Source: Crossaster papposus (taxonomy: Eukaryota > Echinodermata > Asteroidea > Velatida > Solasteridae). From it: 64,000 bases of DNA. The position numbers were made by a program, and so were the translations under genes. The notes under the pieces were generated by a model, which did no database searches, was not told where the DNA came from, and saw only the letters and a list, made by a program, of their open reading frames with translations. The stretch spans positions 496,001 through 560,000 of the forward strand of contig JBAIAA010000665.1 in assembly GCA_037893245.1 (NCBI GenBank), written 5' to 3'. Positions 23,101 to 35,086 of this stretch are shown piece after piece. Position 1 is the stretch's first letter. Each line of letters begins with the position of its first letter.

Positions 23101-24144
23101 AGGGTTGGGCCTTGTAAATGAAGGGAGCTAGAAGTTGGGCCTTGTAAATGAATGGAGTTAGGGTTGGGACCTGTAAATGAACGAAACTAGGGTTGGCAAG
23201 TGAATGAAGCTGGGGTTGGGACGTGTAAATGAATGAAGCTAGGATTGCCGGGCTTTGTAAATGAATGGAGCTGTAAATGAATGGAGCTATAGGGTGGGCC
23301 GGGCTTTGTAAATGAATGGAGCTAGGGTTCGGCCGTGTAAATGGAAGGAGCTAGGGTTGGGTAGTGTAAATGAACTGAGCTAGGGTTGGGCCTTGTAAAT
23401 GAATGGAGCTAGGGTTGAGACGTCGAAATGAACAGAGCTAGGGTAGGGCCTTGTAAATGAACAGAGCTGTAGGGTTGGGCCTTGTAAATGAACGGAGCTA
23501 TGGTTGGGACGTGGAAATGAACAGAGCTAGGGTTGGGCCTTGTAAATGAAGGGCGATAGGGGTTGGGCCTTGTAAATGTACGGAGTTAGGGTTGATACGT
23601 GTAAATGAACAGAGCTAGGGTTGGGACGTGTACATGAATTATGGAGCTAGGGTTGGGTAGTGTAAATTAACTGAGCTAGGGGTTGGGCCGTGTAAATGAA
23701 TGAAGCTAGGGTTGGGTAGTGTAAATCAACGGAGCTAGGGTTGGGACTTGTAAATGAAGGGAGCTAGGGGTTGGGACTTGTAAATGAACGGAGCTAGGGT
23801 TGGGACGTGTAAATGCACAGAGCTAGGGTTGGGTCGTGTAAATGAACTGAGTTAGGGTTGGGATGTGTAAATGAACAGAGCTATAGGGTTGGGCCTTGTA
23901 AGTGAACATCTAGGGGTTGGGCCTTGTAAATGAACGGAGCTAGCCCAGCCAGCAAGACCAAGTGGGCCCCATGTGGGTTTTGATTGGGTTTGATGGGCTT
24001 AGGTGGGCTTGGGCTTGAAATGGGCTGCCCACATGGGTCCTGTGTGGGGTGACGGTAGGTTTTCAGTGGGCGTGGGCATTACATGGGCAAGAGGTATGGG
24101 TCCGGTGTGGGTATTTAGTGGGCTAAGTGGGCTGTTTATAAACC

Positions 24145-25165
24145 GTGTTTTAAGAGGGCTGGCCCAAGTGGGCCCTGTGTGGGATATAGGTGGGCCTGGT
24201 GGGCTGTATTGTAAGTGGGTTTTGAGAGGGCTGACCCACGTGGGCCCCGTGTGGGATATACGTGGGCCTGGTGGGCTGTATTGTAAGTGGGCTTTGAGAG
24301 GGCTGGCCCACGTGGGCCCCGTGTGGGATATAGGTGGGCCTGGTGGGCTGTATTGTAAGTGGGCTTTGAGAGGGCTGGCCCAAGTGGGCCCTGTGTGGGA
24401 TATAGGTGGGCCTGGTGGGCTGTATTGTAAGTGGGCTTTGAGAGGGCTGGCCCAAGTGGGCCCTGTGTGGGATATACGTGGGCCTGGTGGGCTGTATTGT
24501 AAGTGGGCTTTGAGAGGGCTGGCCCACGTGGGCCCCGTGTGGGATATAGGTGGGCCTGGTGGGCTGTATTGTAAGTGGGCTTTGAGAGGGCTGGCCCACG
24601 TGGGCCCCGTGTGGGATATAGGTGGGCCTGGTGGGCTGTATTGTAAGTGGGTTTTGAGAGGGCTGACCCACGTGGGCCCCGTGTGGGATATATGTGGGCC
24701 TGGTGGGCTGTATTGTAAGTGGGCTTTGAGAGGGCTGGCCCACGTGGGCCCCGTGTGGGATATAGGTGGGCCTGTGGGTTGTATTGTAAGTGGGCTTTGA
24801 GAGGGCTGGCCCACGTGGGCCCCGTGTGGGATATAGGTGGGCCTGGTGGGCTGTATTGTAAGTGGGTTTTGAGAGGGCTGACCCACGTGGGCCCCGTGTG
24901 GGATATAGGTGGGCCTGGTGGGCTGTATTGTAAGTGGGCTTTGAGAGGGCTGGCCCACGTGGGCCCCGTGTGGGATATAGGTGGGCCTGGTGGGCTGTAT
25001 TGTAAGTGGGTTTTGAGAGGGCTGACCCACGTGGGCCCCGTGTGGGATATAGGTGGGCCTGGTGGGCTGTATTGTAAGTGGGCTTTGAGAGGGCTGGCCC
25101 ACGTGGGCCCCGTGTGGAATATAGGTGGGCCTGGTGGGCTGTATTGTAAGTGGGCTTATGAGGGC
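24145..25165. repeat. 72-bp tandem satellite, about 14 copies
   Basis: The unit contains GGCCCACGTGGGCCC, GTGTGGGATATAGGTGGGCC, TGGTGGGCTGTATTGTAAG and TGGGCTTTGAGAGGGCT. The period is 72 bp (24 codons), so three long open frames stay open: GLAHVGPVWDIGGPGGLYCK on plus and GQPSQ- and ISHTGPTWA-type repeats on minus. I read these as by-products. Two variant units (GGCTTTGAG and GGTTTTGAG; GGCCC and GACCC) alternate, which suggests higher-order duplication. Bases 23945-24145 are a degenerate GTGGGCTT-rich lead-in. Confidence 0.9.
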
Positions 25166-25479
25166 TTGCCTTTTGGGCTGTTCTATTGTGATAAAGAGGG
25201 TACTAGCTGTATCATTTTATCATAGCTGTACCATTTCATCATACCTGATGCTAAACAACAATGCGCGTCATTTCCACGCGTAAATGCGTTCAAAAGACTG
25301 CACTCATAAGCCAGCGAGCACCGCGAGGCTGCCGTCCGCCTAAGTTCACACGCTGCTCAAGGCGCTACAACTCATTTGAGGGTCCACTCCCCGTTTTGTT
25401 TGAATATCAAGGCCCCTTTTGTTTGTTTAGGCCCATCCTAAAACACGAATGCTGCCAATTCATTATAGATCTGAACCGT

Positions 25480-26480
25480 CTTGGGTCCGGCCCTGTTCGT
25501 CGTCTACCTTAATGATCTGCCTAAGAAAGTTCATTCTACCGTGATGTTCATACTACATGACTGTATCATGTACAGGATGATCAGCATACCTGCAGATAAC
25601 AACATCCTGCAAGAAGACATTAACCCTCTGTGTTCCTGGCAAAATCAGTGGCTCATGAGGTTCAACCCCAAAAAGTGCTTCTCTATGGACATCACCCATA
25701 AACTTAAAGACTGCTGTCGTTCACAAATACAACATGGGAGGGTAACCATTACAGTCAACTGACAACCACGCCTACCTTAGCATTTATTTAAATAACAAAC
25801 TCAATTGGAACCAACATATCACGAGGACTGCAACCAAAGCCAATAAGACACTTTGCTTATAAAACACTGGTTCGCCCACAATTGGAATATTGCAGTACAA
25901 TCTGGGACTCACATCACCAAACACTCATTGATCGAATTGAAGCTGTGCAGAATCGAGTGACAACAAATGGGGAAGTAGTGTAACATCTATGAAAAAGAAC
26001 CTAGAATGGGATTTGTTGGAAGAAAGAAGGTTGAGAGCTCGGATAATACTTCTCTACAAAGCAGCTAACCATCTAGCAGCCATAGACATCCACAAATTTA
26101 CAATCGACAAGGAAGCTAGACAACGTTCCACAATCAGACAAACATCAGCCACTTCATTTAGAAAACTTCCCACTCAGAACGACTGCTACAAGTTTTCCTT
26201 CTTCCCACGAACGACAGCACAATGTAATTCTCTCCCGGTATTAAAAAGGCAATGACCCACATTCGAAAACCTGAAACATCAGCTAAGTTCCAGCAATTTG
26301 CTCAAACTGACCGGGGGAGCTCTTCACTAAAAATGCTTGCCGTATTGCTCCGCGTCAGCGCCCTGTGCTGGATATCCACCTAATGGAGATTGCACAGTAG
26401 CCAACAGATACAGATACTATGGACAATCATGATTAAATCTGATACGCCGTGCTAATAGGGCGCGATCAACCAACTGATAT
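25480..26480 (+). pseudogene. Decayed LINE: C-terminal half of a reverse transcriptase and 3' tail
   Basis: This is a broken non-LTR retrotransposon RT in at least three frames. 25481-25762 gives GPALFVVYLNDLPKKVHST, the motif before the catalytic site; the following FADD-type box reads FILHDCIMYR, so the catalytic acidic pair is lost. It continues LCSWQNQWLMRFNPKKC. About 25790-25960 gives LNNKLNWNQHI and, after a frame change, YKTLVRPQLEYCSTIWD and IEAVQNR. 25989-26255 gives LEWDLLEERRLRARIILLYK and YKFSFFPRTTAQCNSLP, the C-terminal motif of CR1/Jockey-like elements. No 5' part is found. Stops and frameshifts exclude activity. Confidence 0.85.
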
Positions 26481-28820
26481 TTTGAAAACCAATAACGCTA
26501 CCAACATCTACAAGCCGTAACTGACTCTACAGCCGCCAAACCGAAAAGGAGAATTCCAGATGGTACCGAGAACAAAACACTCCGCGCTTAGCATAGTGCG
26601 AGGTTGAAAAACCTTTTCCCAGAGAAGGATCTTAAGGGTGCAAAACAATTACAGTTGTTTGAACCCGTGCTAGTTAGAGTGTAGTTGGACTTGTTGCCGT
26701 ACTCGGACTATATGCTTGGAGTCTGGAGGTCTGACCAGAAATATGGAGCACTTGTAGTCCAGTCAATCTAACCAAATTAGTGGCTCAACCCACCACTAAT
26801 TGCAACAGAATTGTTTTTTTTGTTTTTTTTTACTGCTATGCATTTGAGAAATGTTCCCTTAAAACCATACTAAAAGTATACCGAAATATATTTGGTGGAA
26901 AAATGTTAAATTTGCATAAATCGTTAATCCCTGCTGTGTAATATGTTTATTCCCATATTTGGGTAGGCCTATATATTTTATTTTAATTTTTTTTTTTTTT
27001 TGAAGTTCATTTTGGTGATTCTACCCAAACATCCCCACCTCAACAACATTTGCTAAAGCATATAACTTATAAGTGACTGAATAATTATGAGAACACAGTA
27101 ATTATCCCAAAATGACAACTTCGTGACCCTATAAATGTGCGCACATTACACTGTCTCCAGATATCATCAATTGGGCTAAAAAGTAGTTAAAGGGTTTCCA
27201 AACATGGAAGACTTGAACAAGTTCGAGGAAATCCCCAAAATACATTTTAACGTAGATATGATTATTGTAAGCAACAAAAATCTTAAATTTGGGGGGGTTT
27301 CCTTGAACATGGATGACCTGAAACAAACCTGCCCCTTGGTTGTATTCTCCCATGTTAAACCCCTATAAGCAAGGCTTGAAATAAGTTTCTGCTTAAATAG
27401 CATTATTATATACAAACATATTTTACACATGGGTTCAATTTTACATTTATGATTGAAACGCATCTGCCACCGACGAAGGAGGCACTTATAGCCAGTGAAG
27501 ACATGCTGACATAACCGGCAGTGTTCTTGGACTCTAATAATACCAAAAGCTTCAATTTCAATACGGTTGTTGTTGTTGTTGTTTTTTTATTTTTTTGTTT
27601 TTTAACGACGATTGCTTGCAACAAAAGGGCTAAAAAATACTAGTATCGTCTTATTGTTTAGAGAGACTTTTCAAGTTTTAATCAACAGAGTTGTGCAGAA
27701 TACTGTGCCGGCTTGGCGACAAGATATCTATGTGATTTAGTTACCTATCTTCAAAATGTGTGGTTCTTTTTTAGTTACCTAAAACAATTAGGAACACTCA
27801 AAATGTCGTCTAATCCGAAAGCAGGCTCACAAAAATAATGCCGCGCAAAAAGCACATAAATGCCTCATTAAAAGTGTACTGACCTCGAAGGTTAAAACGA
27901 TGTAACACCCCGACCAAACCTGCGTTGCTATACTAAACTCAAAAGCAAATGACATGTCAGAACCCCTGCCCCATACCAGAGCAGAGCAAAGGCGCCCAAC
28001 CAGAACATGTGGCGCTCGGACTATCGAAAACAAACATCACATGCAAAACAGGAGCATAAAGCAAAGTAATATAACAACAGGTACGAGTATGCATTATAAT
28101 TCACTTGAATTATCTCATTTTAAAATAGACACTATGAATCTATTTTTTTTTTTTTTTTTTTTTATATCCCGAAACAGTCAGAGTCACTATGTTGGCCCAA
28201 CACTACTGCCAAAAGGAATATTACTATACTGCGGGGCACTCCTTCGTGCGCACAAAACCTCGCATTTTTGCGGCTGTGAGCCGTCAAACCGCTCAAGACG
28301 TCGCTGCGTACATCATGATAAAGACTACGCTGCATTCTGACTGGCCATATACGATGCGAGAGCACCCACCAGGCTCTGCGATATTTCATTCCCATGGTAT
28401 GAATTAGCATCGAAGTCCCAACATTTAGATTATACAGGCTTTCCTACAGATATGCAGCGGAAATATATTTTTCATGCTCCTTCGCTGCGCTCATCCGCAT
28501 GAAAAACAGTTTTATTCTATTGAGACAACCTCAATGAATACAACAAACACAATTCAGTTTTGTATCAGAATTTATTAAAGCATGGGAGTGTGGCCATGTT
28601 TCAGACGAGTATCGAACTGTGACTTTATAATTACAAATGTATAATGAATGCAGAAATATTTAAGTGATTACGTTCGGTATACACAATTACTTGATTCACA
28701 AAAATATATAAAATTAAAGGAGTACTCAATTCATCAAATTATAATTGAAGCTATAAAATATCAATCAAAAGGTAAAACATGAAATCAGACAACTCACATT
28801 AAACAACTAATTGATATACA
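26480..28820. other. No gene seen
   Basis: AT-rich sequence with T runs at about 26813-26831, 26985-27001 and 28142-28164. Two related segments of about 40 bp (about 27190 and 27293, containing AACATGGAAGACTTGAACA / AACATGGATGACCTGAAAC) hint at an old repeat. Frames here are short and have no recognisable features. Confidence 0.35.
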
Positions 28821-28829
28821 CATGCATTA

Positions 28830-29225
28830 TCTCAGCAAATCCTTACTCGGGATTGTAGCCCTCTTAGCTCTTCGGATTATCTGTCCGGGTATAAATTTGT
28901 ATAGTAAAATTCTTACTAAAAAACAAAATTGCACAACAGGAAAAATGCCAATATATTTAGTCACCATTCCACTAATCCCACCTTGGGATATTAGCTCCAA
29001 ACACTCTTCGGATTATCTGTCCGGAACCACGAAAGTTAGGAAGAAAACAAATCTACCAATCTTTAATTTCAGCAAATCCCATCAATACATCAGGGCTCCT
29101 ATCATATTAAAAGCATTATTCGTCAATTAAATCATTTTCAAATACTCAATCACATCTTCAGCAATTCCGCCCGTTTTGACATACCATGTCATATATTGTT
29201 TCGATAAAATATGCGACACCGTAAA
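28830..29225 (+). repeat. Interspersed repeat of 0.45-0.5 kb, copy 1
   Basis: It contains, in order, GCCCTCTTAGCTCTTCGGAT, AGTCACCATTCCACTAATCC, CACCTTGGGATATTAGCTCC, CATCAGGGCTCCTATCATAT, AATACTCAATCACATCTTCA and AATATGCGACACCGTAAACT. The same order is seen at 29290 and 35660. Confidence 0.75.
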
Positions 29226-29289
29226 CTTAGAATCAGATTGTTTTACATTAAACAACTAAATGAAATACACCTGTATTACCTCATCAAAT

Positions 29290-29800
29290 CCCAAATCAAA
29301 ATTGTAACCCTCTTGGCTCTTCGGATGTAATGTGATAAGTTAAGATGGCCTAAAATTTCGATCTTAAATATAAATCTGTCTGGTATAAATCTATCTATGA
29401 CATTTTTTACTAAAATACACAATTGAAAACAGTTTATTATGAACAAGAAAAAGGCCAATATATTTAGTCACCATTCCACTAATCCCCACCTTGGGATTAT
29501 AGCTTCAAACGCTCTTTGGATCATCTGTTCGGAACCACGACAGTTATAAAAACAAAACAAATCTACCAATGATCAATTTCAGCAAATCCCATCTTGGGAT
29601 TCAATACATCAGGGCTCCTATCATATCTATAGCATTATTCGTCAATTAAATCATTTTCAATATACTCAATCACATCTTCAACAATTCCGCCTGTTTTGAC
29701 ATCCCATGTCACATATTTTTTCGATAAAATATGCGACACCGCAAAACTTAGAATCAGATTTTTACATTAAACAACTAATGGATATACACCTGTATTACCT
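29290..29800 (+). repeat. Interspersed repeat of 0.45-0.5 kb, copy 2 (tandem to copy 1)
   Basis: Head-to-tail with copy 1 and more complete, including GATCTTAAATATAAATCTGT and a TGGTATAAATCTAT block. Divergence from copy 1 is modest, with small indels. Confidence 0.75.
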
Positions 29801-30299
29801 CATCAAATCCCTGTCACAACTTCCGGGGTCTCGCAATAACTCCATGATACAACTTATATCGTTTAAAATATTTATGAATTATACATGTATTAACTTGATT
29901 ATGGTTACATCATTTTTGGTCTTTTTACAGTCCGGAATTATCTCAAGTTATTTTAAAAACCTGAAAGCGTATCAACAATATATTTCGAGGCAATTCAATT
30001 ATAACGCAATTTCATAATTCCAAATATACTACACTGATGGCCATTTCAGTTCACTGTGAACGCAGGCTAAATAATGCTTTGGTTTGCACAGCATCGCCAT
30101 GCATCAAGAACAAACTGTAAATTCAGTACATCTAAATTACAAGTGCAGAGACTAAAAACACATCTACAATACAATAACATTTAATACAATATGGAATTTC
30201 GCTAGTTGTGCTGGTTAGCTGGGATGCGACGCCCGTCGCACAAGCCGAGGATGAAAAAACATTCGGTGATATTAGGCACGGCGTCCGAGATACTGGTTA

Positions 30300-30525
30300 C
30301 GGTAGGTGAAGTCTACTCGGTATGCAGGCATCCGATATACGGCATCCAACCCCCAATCCCGTAAGTACTCGGTGGGCAGGCATCCGCTATATGGCATCCA
30401 ACCCTCTAAGGTCCAGTAACTACTCGGTGGGCAGGCATCCGCTATATACGGCATCCAAGCCTCCAAGGTCCAGTAACTAGCCGGTGGGCAGGCATCCGCT
30501 ATACGGCATCCAACCTTCAAGGTCC
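30300..30525 (+). repeat. Short tandem array, about 65-bp unit, 3-4 copies
   Basis: The units read TACTCGGTGGGCAGGCATCC, GCTATA(TA)CGGCATCCAA and a CCTCCAAGGTCCAGTAAC block. The first unit is degenerate (CGGTATGCAGGCATCC). It lies about 260 bp upstream of the LINE ORF1, in the position where some LINEs carry 5' promoter monomers. Confidence 0.75.
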
Positions 30526-30786
30526 AATCACTCGACTAGGGTCCGATTACTGCCCCACATATCAGCTCAAGTAGCTTCATAACGTGACATAGGGACCATC
30601 TATATAAATAAACTAATCAATTCGATACTACAAAAACAATCACACTGAAATATTTTAAGTGGGCAAAGTTAAATCAAACAATCTTCCTTCAATCATCTAC
30701 ATAAATAACAATGATGAATTAACAAGAAAACATCACTTACGATTGTAATTGCCACGCTGACCTGCTTGTCCGAGCCACACCCGTGA

Positions 30787-31545
30787 AACCTATCAGTCAT
30801 TGAAGACAAGCTCGACAAAATCTTGAAGTCCATTCACAACATTGAATCGCGACTGACCTCCTTAGAAGTCCGATTTAAAAAAGTCCATCAGCAGGTGTCT
30901 TCAAATACCAAAGACATTGTCGACTTGAAGGAATCTGTAACTTTCGTACAAGACAAGTCCGACGCCATTAAGACACAGCTCAATGAGAAAACACAATACA
31001 ACCTCAGGATAATTAGGAACATTGAAGACCAAATTGATGACATGCACAATCGCAGCCGTCGCAACAATATCGTGCTTCAAGGTGTTCCGGAACGAAGTGA
31101 GGTTGGGTCTCAATCTTGTGAGGATTTTATCCATGAGTTCCTCACTAACCATATGAAGCTCCAGAACGGCGAGGACATTGAGATCGACCGGGCACACCGC
31201 ACGGGTTCACCACCTGGGGTTGGCCCAGCTGCCGCACTCACTTCCCCGAGACCAAGACCAATCCACTGTCGTCTTCTTCGCTACAGCGATCGGCAGTACA
31301 TCTTGAAAAATGCAGCAAAGCACCTCAAGAACAACAAATTCAAGGACCACAACATATTCATCACAGATGATGTAACACCCAAAGTCAGAGGACAGCGCAA
31401 GGAACTGCGCGAATCACATCTACGGCGCATTCAGAACCAGGAGAGGGTCCATTTCGCATATATCCCGTGGTCTGTTCCAGCAATGATCCGGTACAAGATA
31501 CGCGATGGCCCTTTCAAATCCTACCGTACTGGGGGAGATGCCTGA
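30787..31545 (+). pseudogene. LINE ORF1 protein (coiled coil plus L1-ORF1-like RNA-binding domain), 5' incomplete
   Basis: The frame opens after a TGA at 30784 and runs to TGA at 31543. No ATG precedes the conserved part, so the N-terminus is truncated or frameshifted. The first 80 or so residues (IEDKLDKILKSIHNIESRL onward) have heptad-like spacing of a coiled coil. NNIVLQGVPER begins the RRM/C-terminal fold typical of L1-type ORF1 proteins, followed by IEIDRAHRTG, RPIHCRLLRYSDRQYILKNA, KNNKFKDHNIFITDDVTPKV and RYKIRDGPFKSYRTG. Such proteins coat LINE RNA and chaperone nucleic acids in the RNP. ORF2 begins 217 bp downstream. Confidence 0.8.
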
Positions 31546-31761
31546 GATGTCTTAACCCACGCTCCACTTAATTTGTAGTTATTTATAAAATGCAATTTTG
31601 TCAATTGCCCTGTCTATGTATGTATGTGTTTGTATGTATGCACTGGTGTGAGACAAACCACTTTGGATGTATTCTGGTCTATACTCAACTAGTTGTGAAG
31701 GATCTTCTAAACATCGGTGAGTTAATATTTATTATTACTTAACATATTACTTACAGTTAGT

Positions 31762-33576
31762 ATGAACTCTAATATCGACCCAGACTTAAATTTTCATATT
31801 CCTGACAATAACTGTAATTACTATGATCAGGATGAATTTTTGGATAATTTTAAAAGTTACATTGGTACGAAGCTGCTGCACTTAAATGCTCGTAGTCTAC
31901 CTAGAAATATATCAAGCATTATTCAATACCTGAATCTTTTACAAAATAGTTTTACAGTTATTGGAATATCGGAAACCTGGTTAACGGATATACAAGACCC
32001 TTTGATACAAATACCAAACTATGTTATTGAAGGTACTTGTAGACAAAACAAAAGAGGTGGTGGTGTTGCACTTTATATAAAACAGGATTTAGTTTATATA
32101 AACCGTACTGACCTATGTTTTGATAACCCTGATATTGAATCATGCTTTATTGAACTTGTTAATACCGGTATTGTTTATAAGCCACCCTGCATATCATGTA
32201 CTGACTTTATTGAATGTACTGATACAGTTCTGTCACATATAGACAGCGAGAACAAAAAGTGTTACATTTTGGGCGATTTTAATATAAACTTACTGGAGTA
32301 TGATACTGATAATAGCGTACAAACATTCATGAATACCCTTTTATCTCATTCATTTTTTCCCACCATAGACAAACCAACCAGGATTACTGATGATAGTGCA
32401 ACACTTATTGATAATATTTTTACCAATGTTTATCAAGACCAACCTGCTGGTATTTTGTCCACTGATATTAGTGACCATCTTCCCATATTTGTAATTATTG
32501 AAAACCTTACTGAAAAAGTCCGACCGGATAGTAAATGTAAAAAGCGTGACTTTAACCACAGTAATGTTGATAATTTTATTCATGACTTGAATGATACTGA
32601 GTGGGATTGTATAACTTCTATAAACGATATCCACAGTATGTATGACACGTTTTTATTACATATCAAACAACTTTATAATAAAAACTTTCCTCTGCACGAG
32701 GTAAAATGTCGCTATGATAAACTCAAATCCCCATGGTTAACTAATGGTATTTATAACTCGATAAGGCGTAAGAATCACTTGTACAAAAAGTATTTGAAAA
32801 ACCCTACTCCGCGAAATAAATCTACTTATACTAGCTTTAAAAATAAACTTAACTCTCTGATTAAATTATCAAAAAAGAATTATCTATATAAAAAATTCAA
32901 TGAAGTAAAAAATAATATAAAAGGTACGTGGAATGTAATTAATTCTCTTTTAAATAAGCGTAAACAAAATAGTAGCTCCTATTTTAACCATGATGGCATC
33001 AACATTACGAACGACACCGAAATTGCTGATTCATTTAACAACTATTTTGTTAATATTGGCAGCAGTCTTTCTAGTGGACTACCATTATGTAACACCTCTT
33101 TTCATTCATTTTTAAATACTCGATGTTCGGATTCATTCTTCTTGTCACCTATTACCCAAGAGGAGATTGTGGACAATATTAACAAAATTCCTTCTGGCAA
33201 GGCTCCTGGTTTCGACGGTTTGAATTCTTTTGTAATAAAACAGGCAAGGTATTCGTTAGCAAAACCTTTAGCTATTATCTTTAATAAATGTCTAACAGCA
33301 GGAGTATTTCCCGATGGCTTAAAAATAGCCCAAGTTATACCAATCTACAAAAAAGGTTGTAAACATGATATTACTAATTATAGACCAATTTCAGTTCTGT
33401 CGACATTCTCCAAGTTATTTGAAAGGCTCATATACATTAGGTTAATATCTTTTATTAATAAGAATGATATTCTTTCGGAGGCACAATTTGGCTTCAGACA
33501 AAACCGGTCAACTGAATTATCAACATCATATGTTCTCAGTAAAATATGTAATGCGATCGATCATAATGGCTCTTAG
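31762..33576 (+). pseudogene. LINE ORF2: APE-type endonuclease and N-terminal part of reverse transcriptase
   Basis: ATG at 31762, 604 codons. Residues of about 35-255 are an exonuclease-endonuclease-phosphatase (APE) domain that nicks target DNA: LHLNARSLPRN, VIGISETWLTD (catalytic Glu), RGGGVALYIK, CYILGDFNINLLEYDTD (Asp/Asn pair), DNIFTN and STDISDHLPIFV (SDH motif). Residues of about 470-600 are the start of the RT: INKIPSGKAPGFDGLNSFVI, VIPIYKKGCKHDITNYRPIS and SEAQFGFRQNRST. The frame then runs into a stop at 33574. The RT palm with the FADD box is missing; the next recognisable sequence is the RT C-terminal region 25 bp further on. An internal deletion has therefore removed the polymerase active site. 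Confidence 0.9.
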
Positions 33577-33577
33577 C

Positions 33578-34316
33578 AAACAAATTATGTCTTAACTTAT
33601 TGAAATCTAACTATATGATTTTCTGTGCCCATCAGTATAAATATTCTCAATCTGTTCCTCTAATTTTAAATGAATCAAGGCTAAACCAAGTAACAACTAC
33701 TAAATTCCTAGGAATAACTATGGATGAGCATCTCACCTGGAGAAACCATATTGATGACATAGCGACAAAAATATCTAAAAATGTTGGCATAATGAACCGT
33801 CTAAAATATTACCTGCCCAGTAGAATCTTGTTAACTCTGTATAATTCTTTTGTTTTGCCATATTTAAATTATTCAATCTTGACTTGGGGGGGTTCTTCAT
33901 CTAAATACAACAAACTGTTTACTTTACAGAAACGAGCAGTCCGAATAGTATCAAAAGCTGGCTGTCGTGATCATTCCCTTCCTTTATTTACAAACCTGAG
34001 TCTTTTACAGTTTAATGACCTGTACTATTTTAATTTAGGCAAATTGATGTATAAATTTAAAACCAATGTATTACCCCGTTGTTTTAATTCATTCTTCATG
34101 TTAACCTCTGACATTCATTTGTATAATACCCGAAGTACTGCCAAGAACAATTTTTATGTCCAGTTTAGCCGAACAGAGTTGTGTAAAAATAGTGTTTTTC
34201 AGCGTGGCACTTTATATTGGAATAGCTTAGACGAGTCCCTAAAATCATCAAACTCCCTCTCTATATTTGTTAAAAAGCTGAAATTCTATCTTCTTGATTC
34301 ACATCCATATAATTAG
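33578..34316 (+). pseudogene. LINE RT C-terminal (thumb and tail) region
   Basis: After the deletion junction the frame reads KLCLNLLKSNYMIFCAHQ, TTKFLGITMDEHLTWRNHID, ILLTLYNSFVLPYLNYSILT, WGGSSSKYNKLFTLQKRAVR, SLPLFTNLSLLQFNDLYYFN, LYNTRSTAKNNF and FQRGTLYWNSLDESLKSSNS. This is the standard end of CR1/L2/Jockey-type RTs. It ends in TAG at 34314. The first listed residue position (33600) is a TTG, not a true start. The same protein region, more diverged, is found on the minus strand at 62379-62987. Confidence 0.9.
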
Positions 34317-34401
34317 TTATAATTTATGAACTTAATTGTTGTGGTTTTGTCTCTCACCAGCTTGTGTTTTCCAGTGTGTGTTTCGTTATATTGTTTGTTT
34401 A

Positions 34402-35086
34402 TGGCCCAGTCACAATGTCGGCGATCTGTCGGGGATTAGTTTTGGCCGGGGGTCGTCGTAGAAAATAAAGAATCCTTGAACAATCCTAGCAATAATCCTA
34501 ATAAAAGTGGAGCAGTCACATTGTCTGAGATTTTTTCAAGGATTTTGACCCGGTTTTGTCGAAAAATCGTGGGATTAGCCTCCGATCGCCTCCGATTGCA
34601 TCGGAGACGATATCTGCGAGCATCTTTTCTACGATTTACTACGATTCCACCGTACGATTCGTCGGAGACGATCACAGAAAGCGTACGAATCGTCGCAGGG
34701 CGCCTCCGATTCAGTCGGAGGGCGCCGGAGACCACTCGCAGACATTGAATCTCAACCTGAATTTCCAATCCCACACAGAATCTTGCGACTAGTCTCAGAT
34801 TATTCGGAGGACGCCTCCGATTAATCGGAGGGCATCGTAGGTCATCGGAGATTGTGTCTGGGATGCCCAAAATGGGTGAAAAATCTTGCGAGCAATCTTA
34901 AAATTTTAAGTTCAAAGTTGGGGACCGCGACGGGTGTGGCGATGCCAAAAAAATCTGCGACAAGCCGCAGGCGTCCGGAGAGCGCCTCCGACGGGTGCAA
35001 AATCGTGAGATCTGTCTCAAGATTTTGTTCAAATTTCCCGGTTTTACCCATCGCCGACGCATCGCAACTGATTTGTGACTGGCCCA
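34402..35086. mobile_element. Harbinger-type MITE, 685 bp, with TTA duplication
   Basis: The ends TGGCCCAGTCACAA and TTGTGACTGGCCCA are inverted repeats with one internal mismatch; TTA flanks both (34399-34401 and 35087-35089). The interior is packed with short CTCCGAT / ATCGGAG inverted words (CCTCCGATTCAGTCGGAGG at about 34704). It has no transposase. It sits in the LINE 3' region, so it inserted after the LINE. Confidence 0.8.

Larger units (their letters stand above)
18180..23945. repeat. Orientation-switching minisatellite, about 29-bp unit
   Basis: The unit is close to GAGCTAGGGTTGGG followed by CCTTGTAAATGAATG. Forward blocks lie at about 18180-18440, 18826-19118, 20746-21585 and 22671-23945. 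Reverse-complement blocks lie at about 18441-18825, 19119-19338, 20140-20745 and 21586-22670. Reverse blocks also hold a variant unit (CCAAGCGTAAAGCTCCGTTC). Switch points are short palindromes such as GGGTTGGGTAAGCCCAACCC (18433). No coding sense; small frames in it are artefacts. Confidence 0.9.

Noticed and set aside
23999-25225. Frames of 168-367 codons with 24-residue repeats on both strands
   Set aside because: By-product of the 72-bp satellite. Both strands and several frames are equally open.
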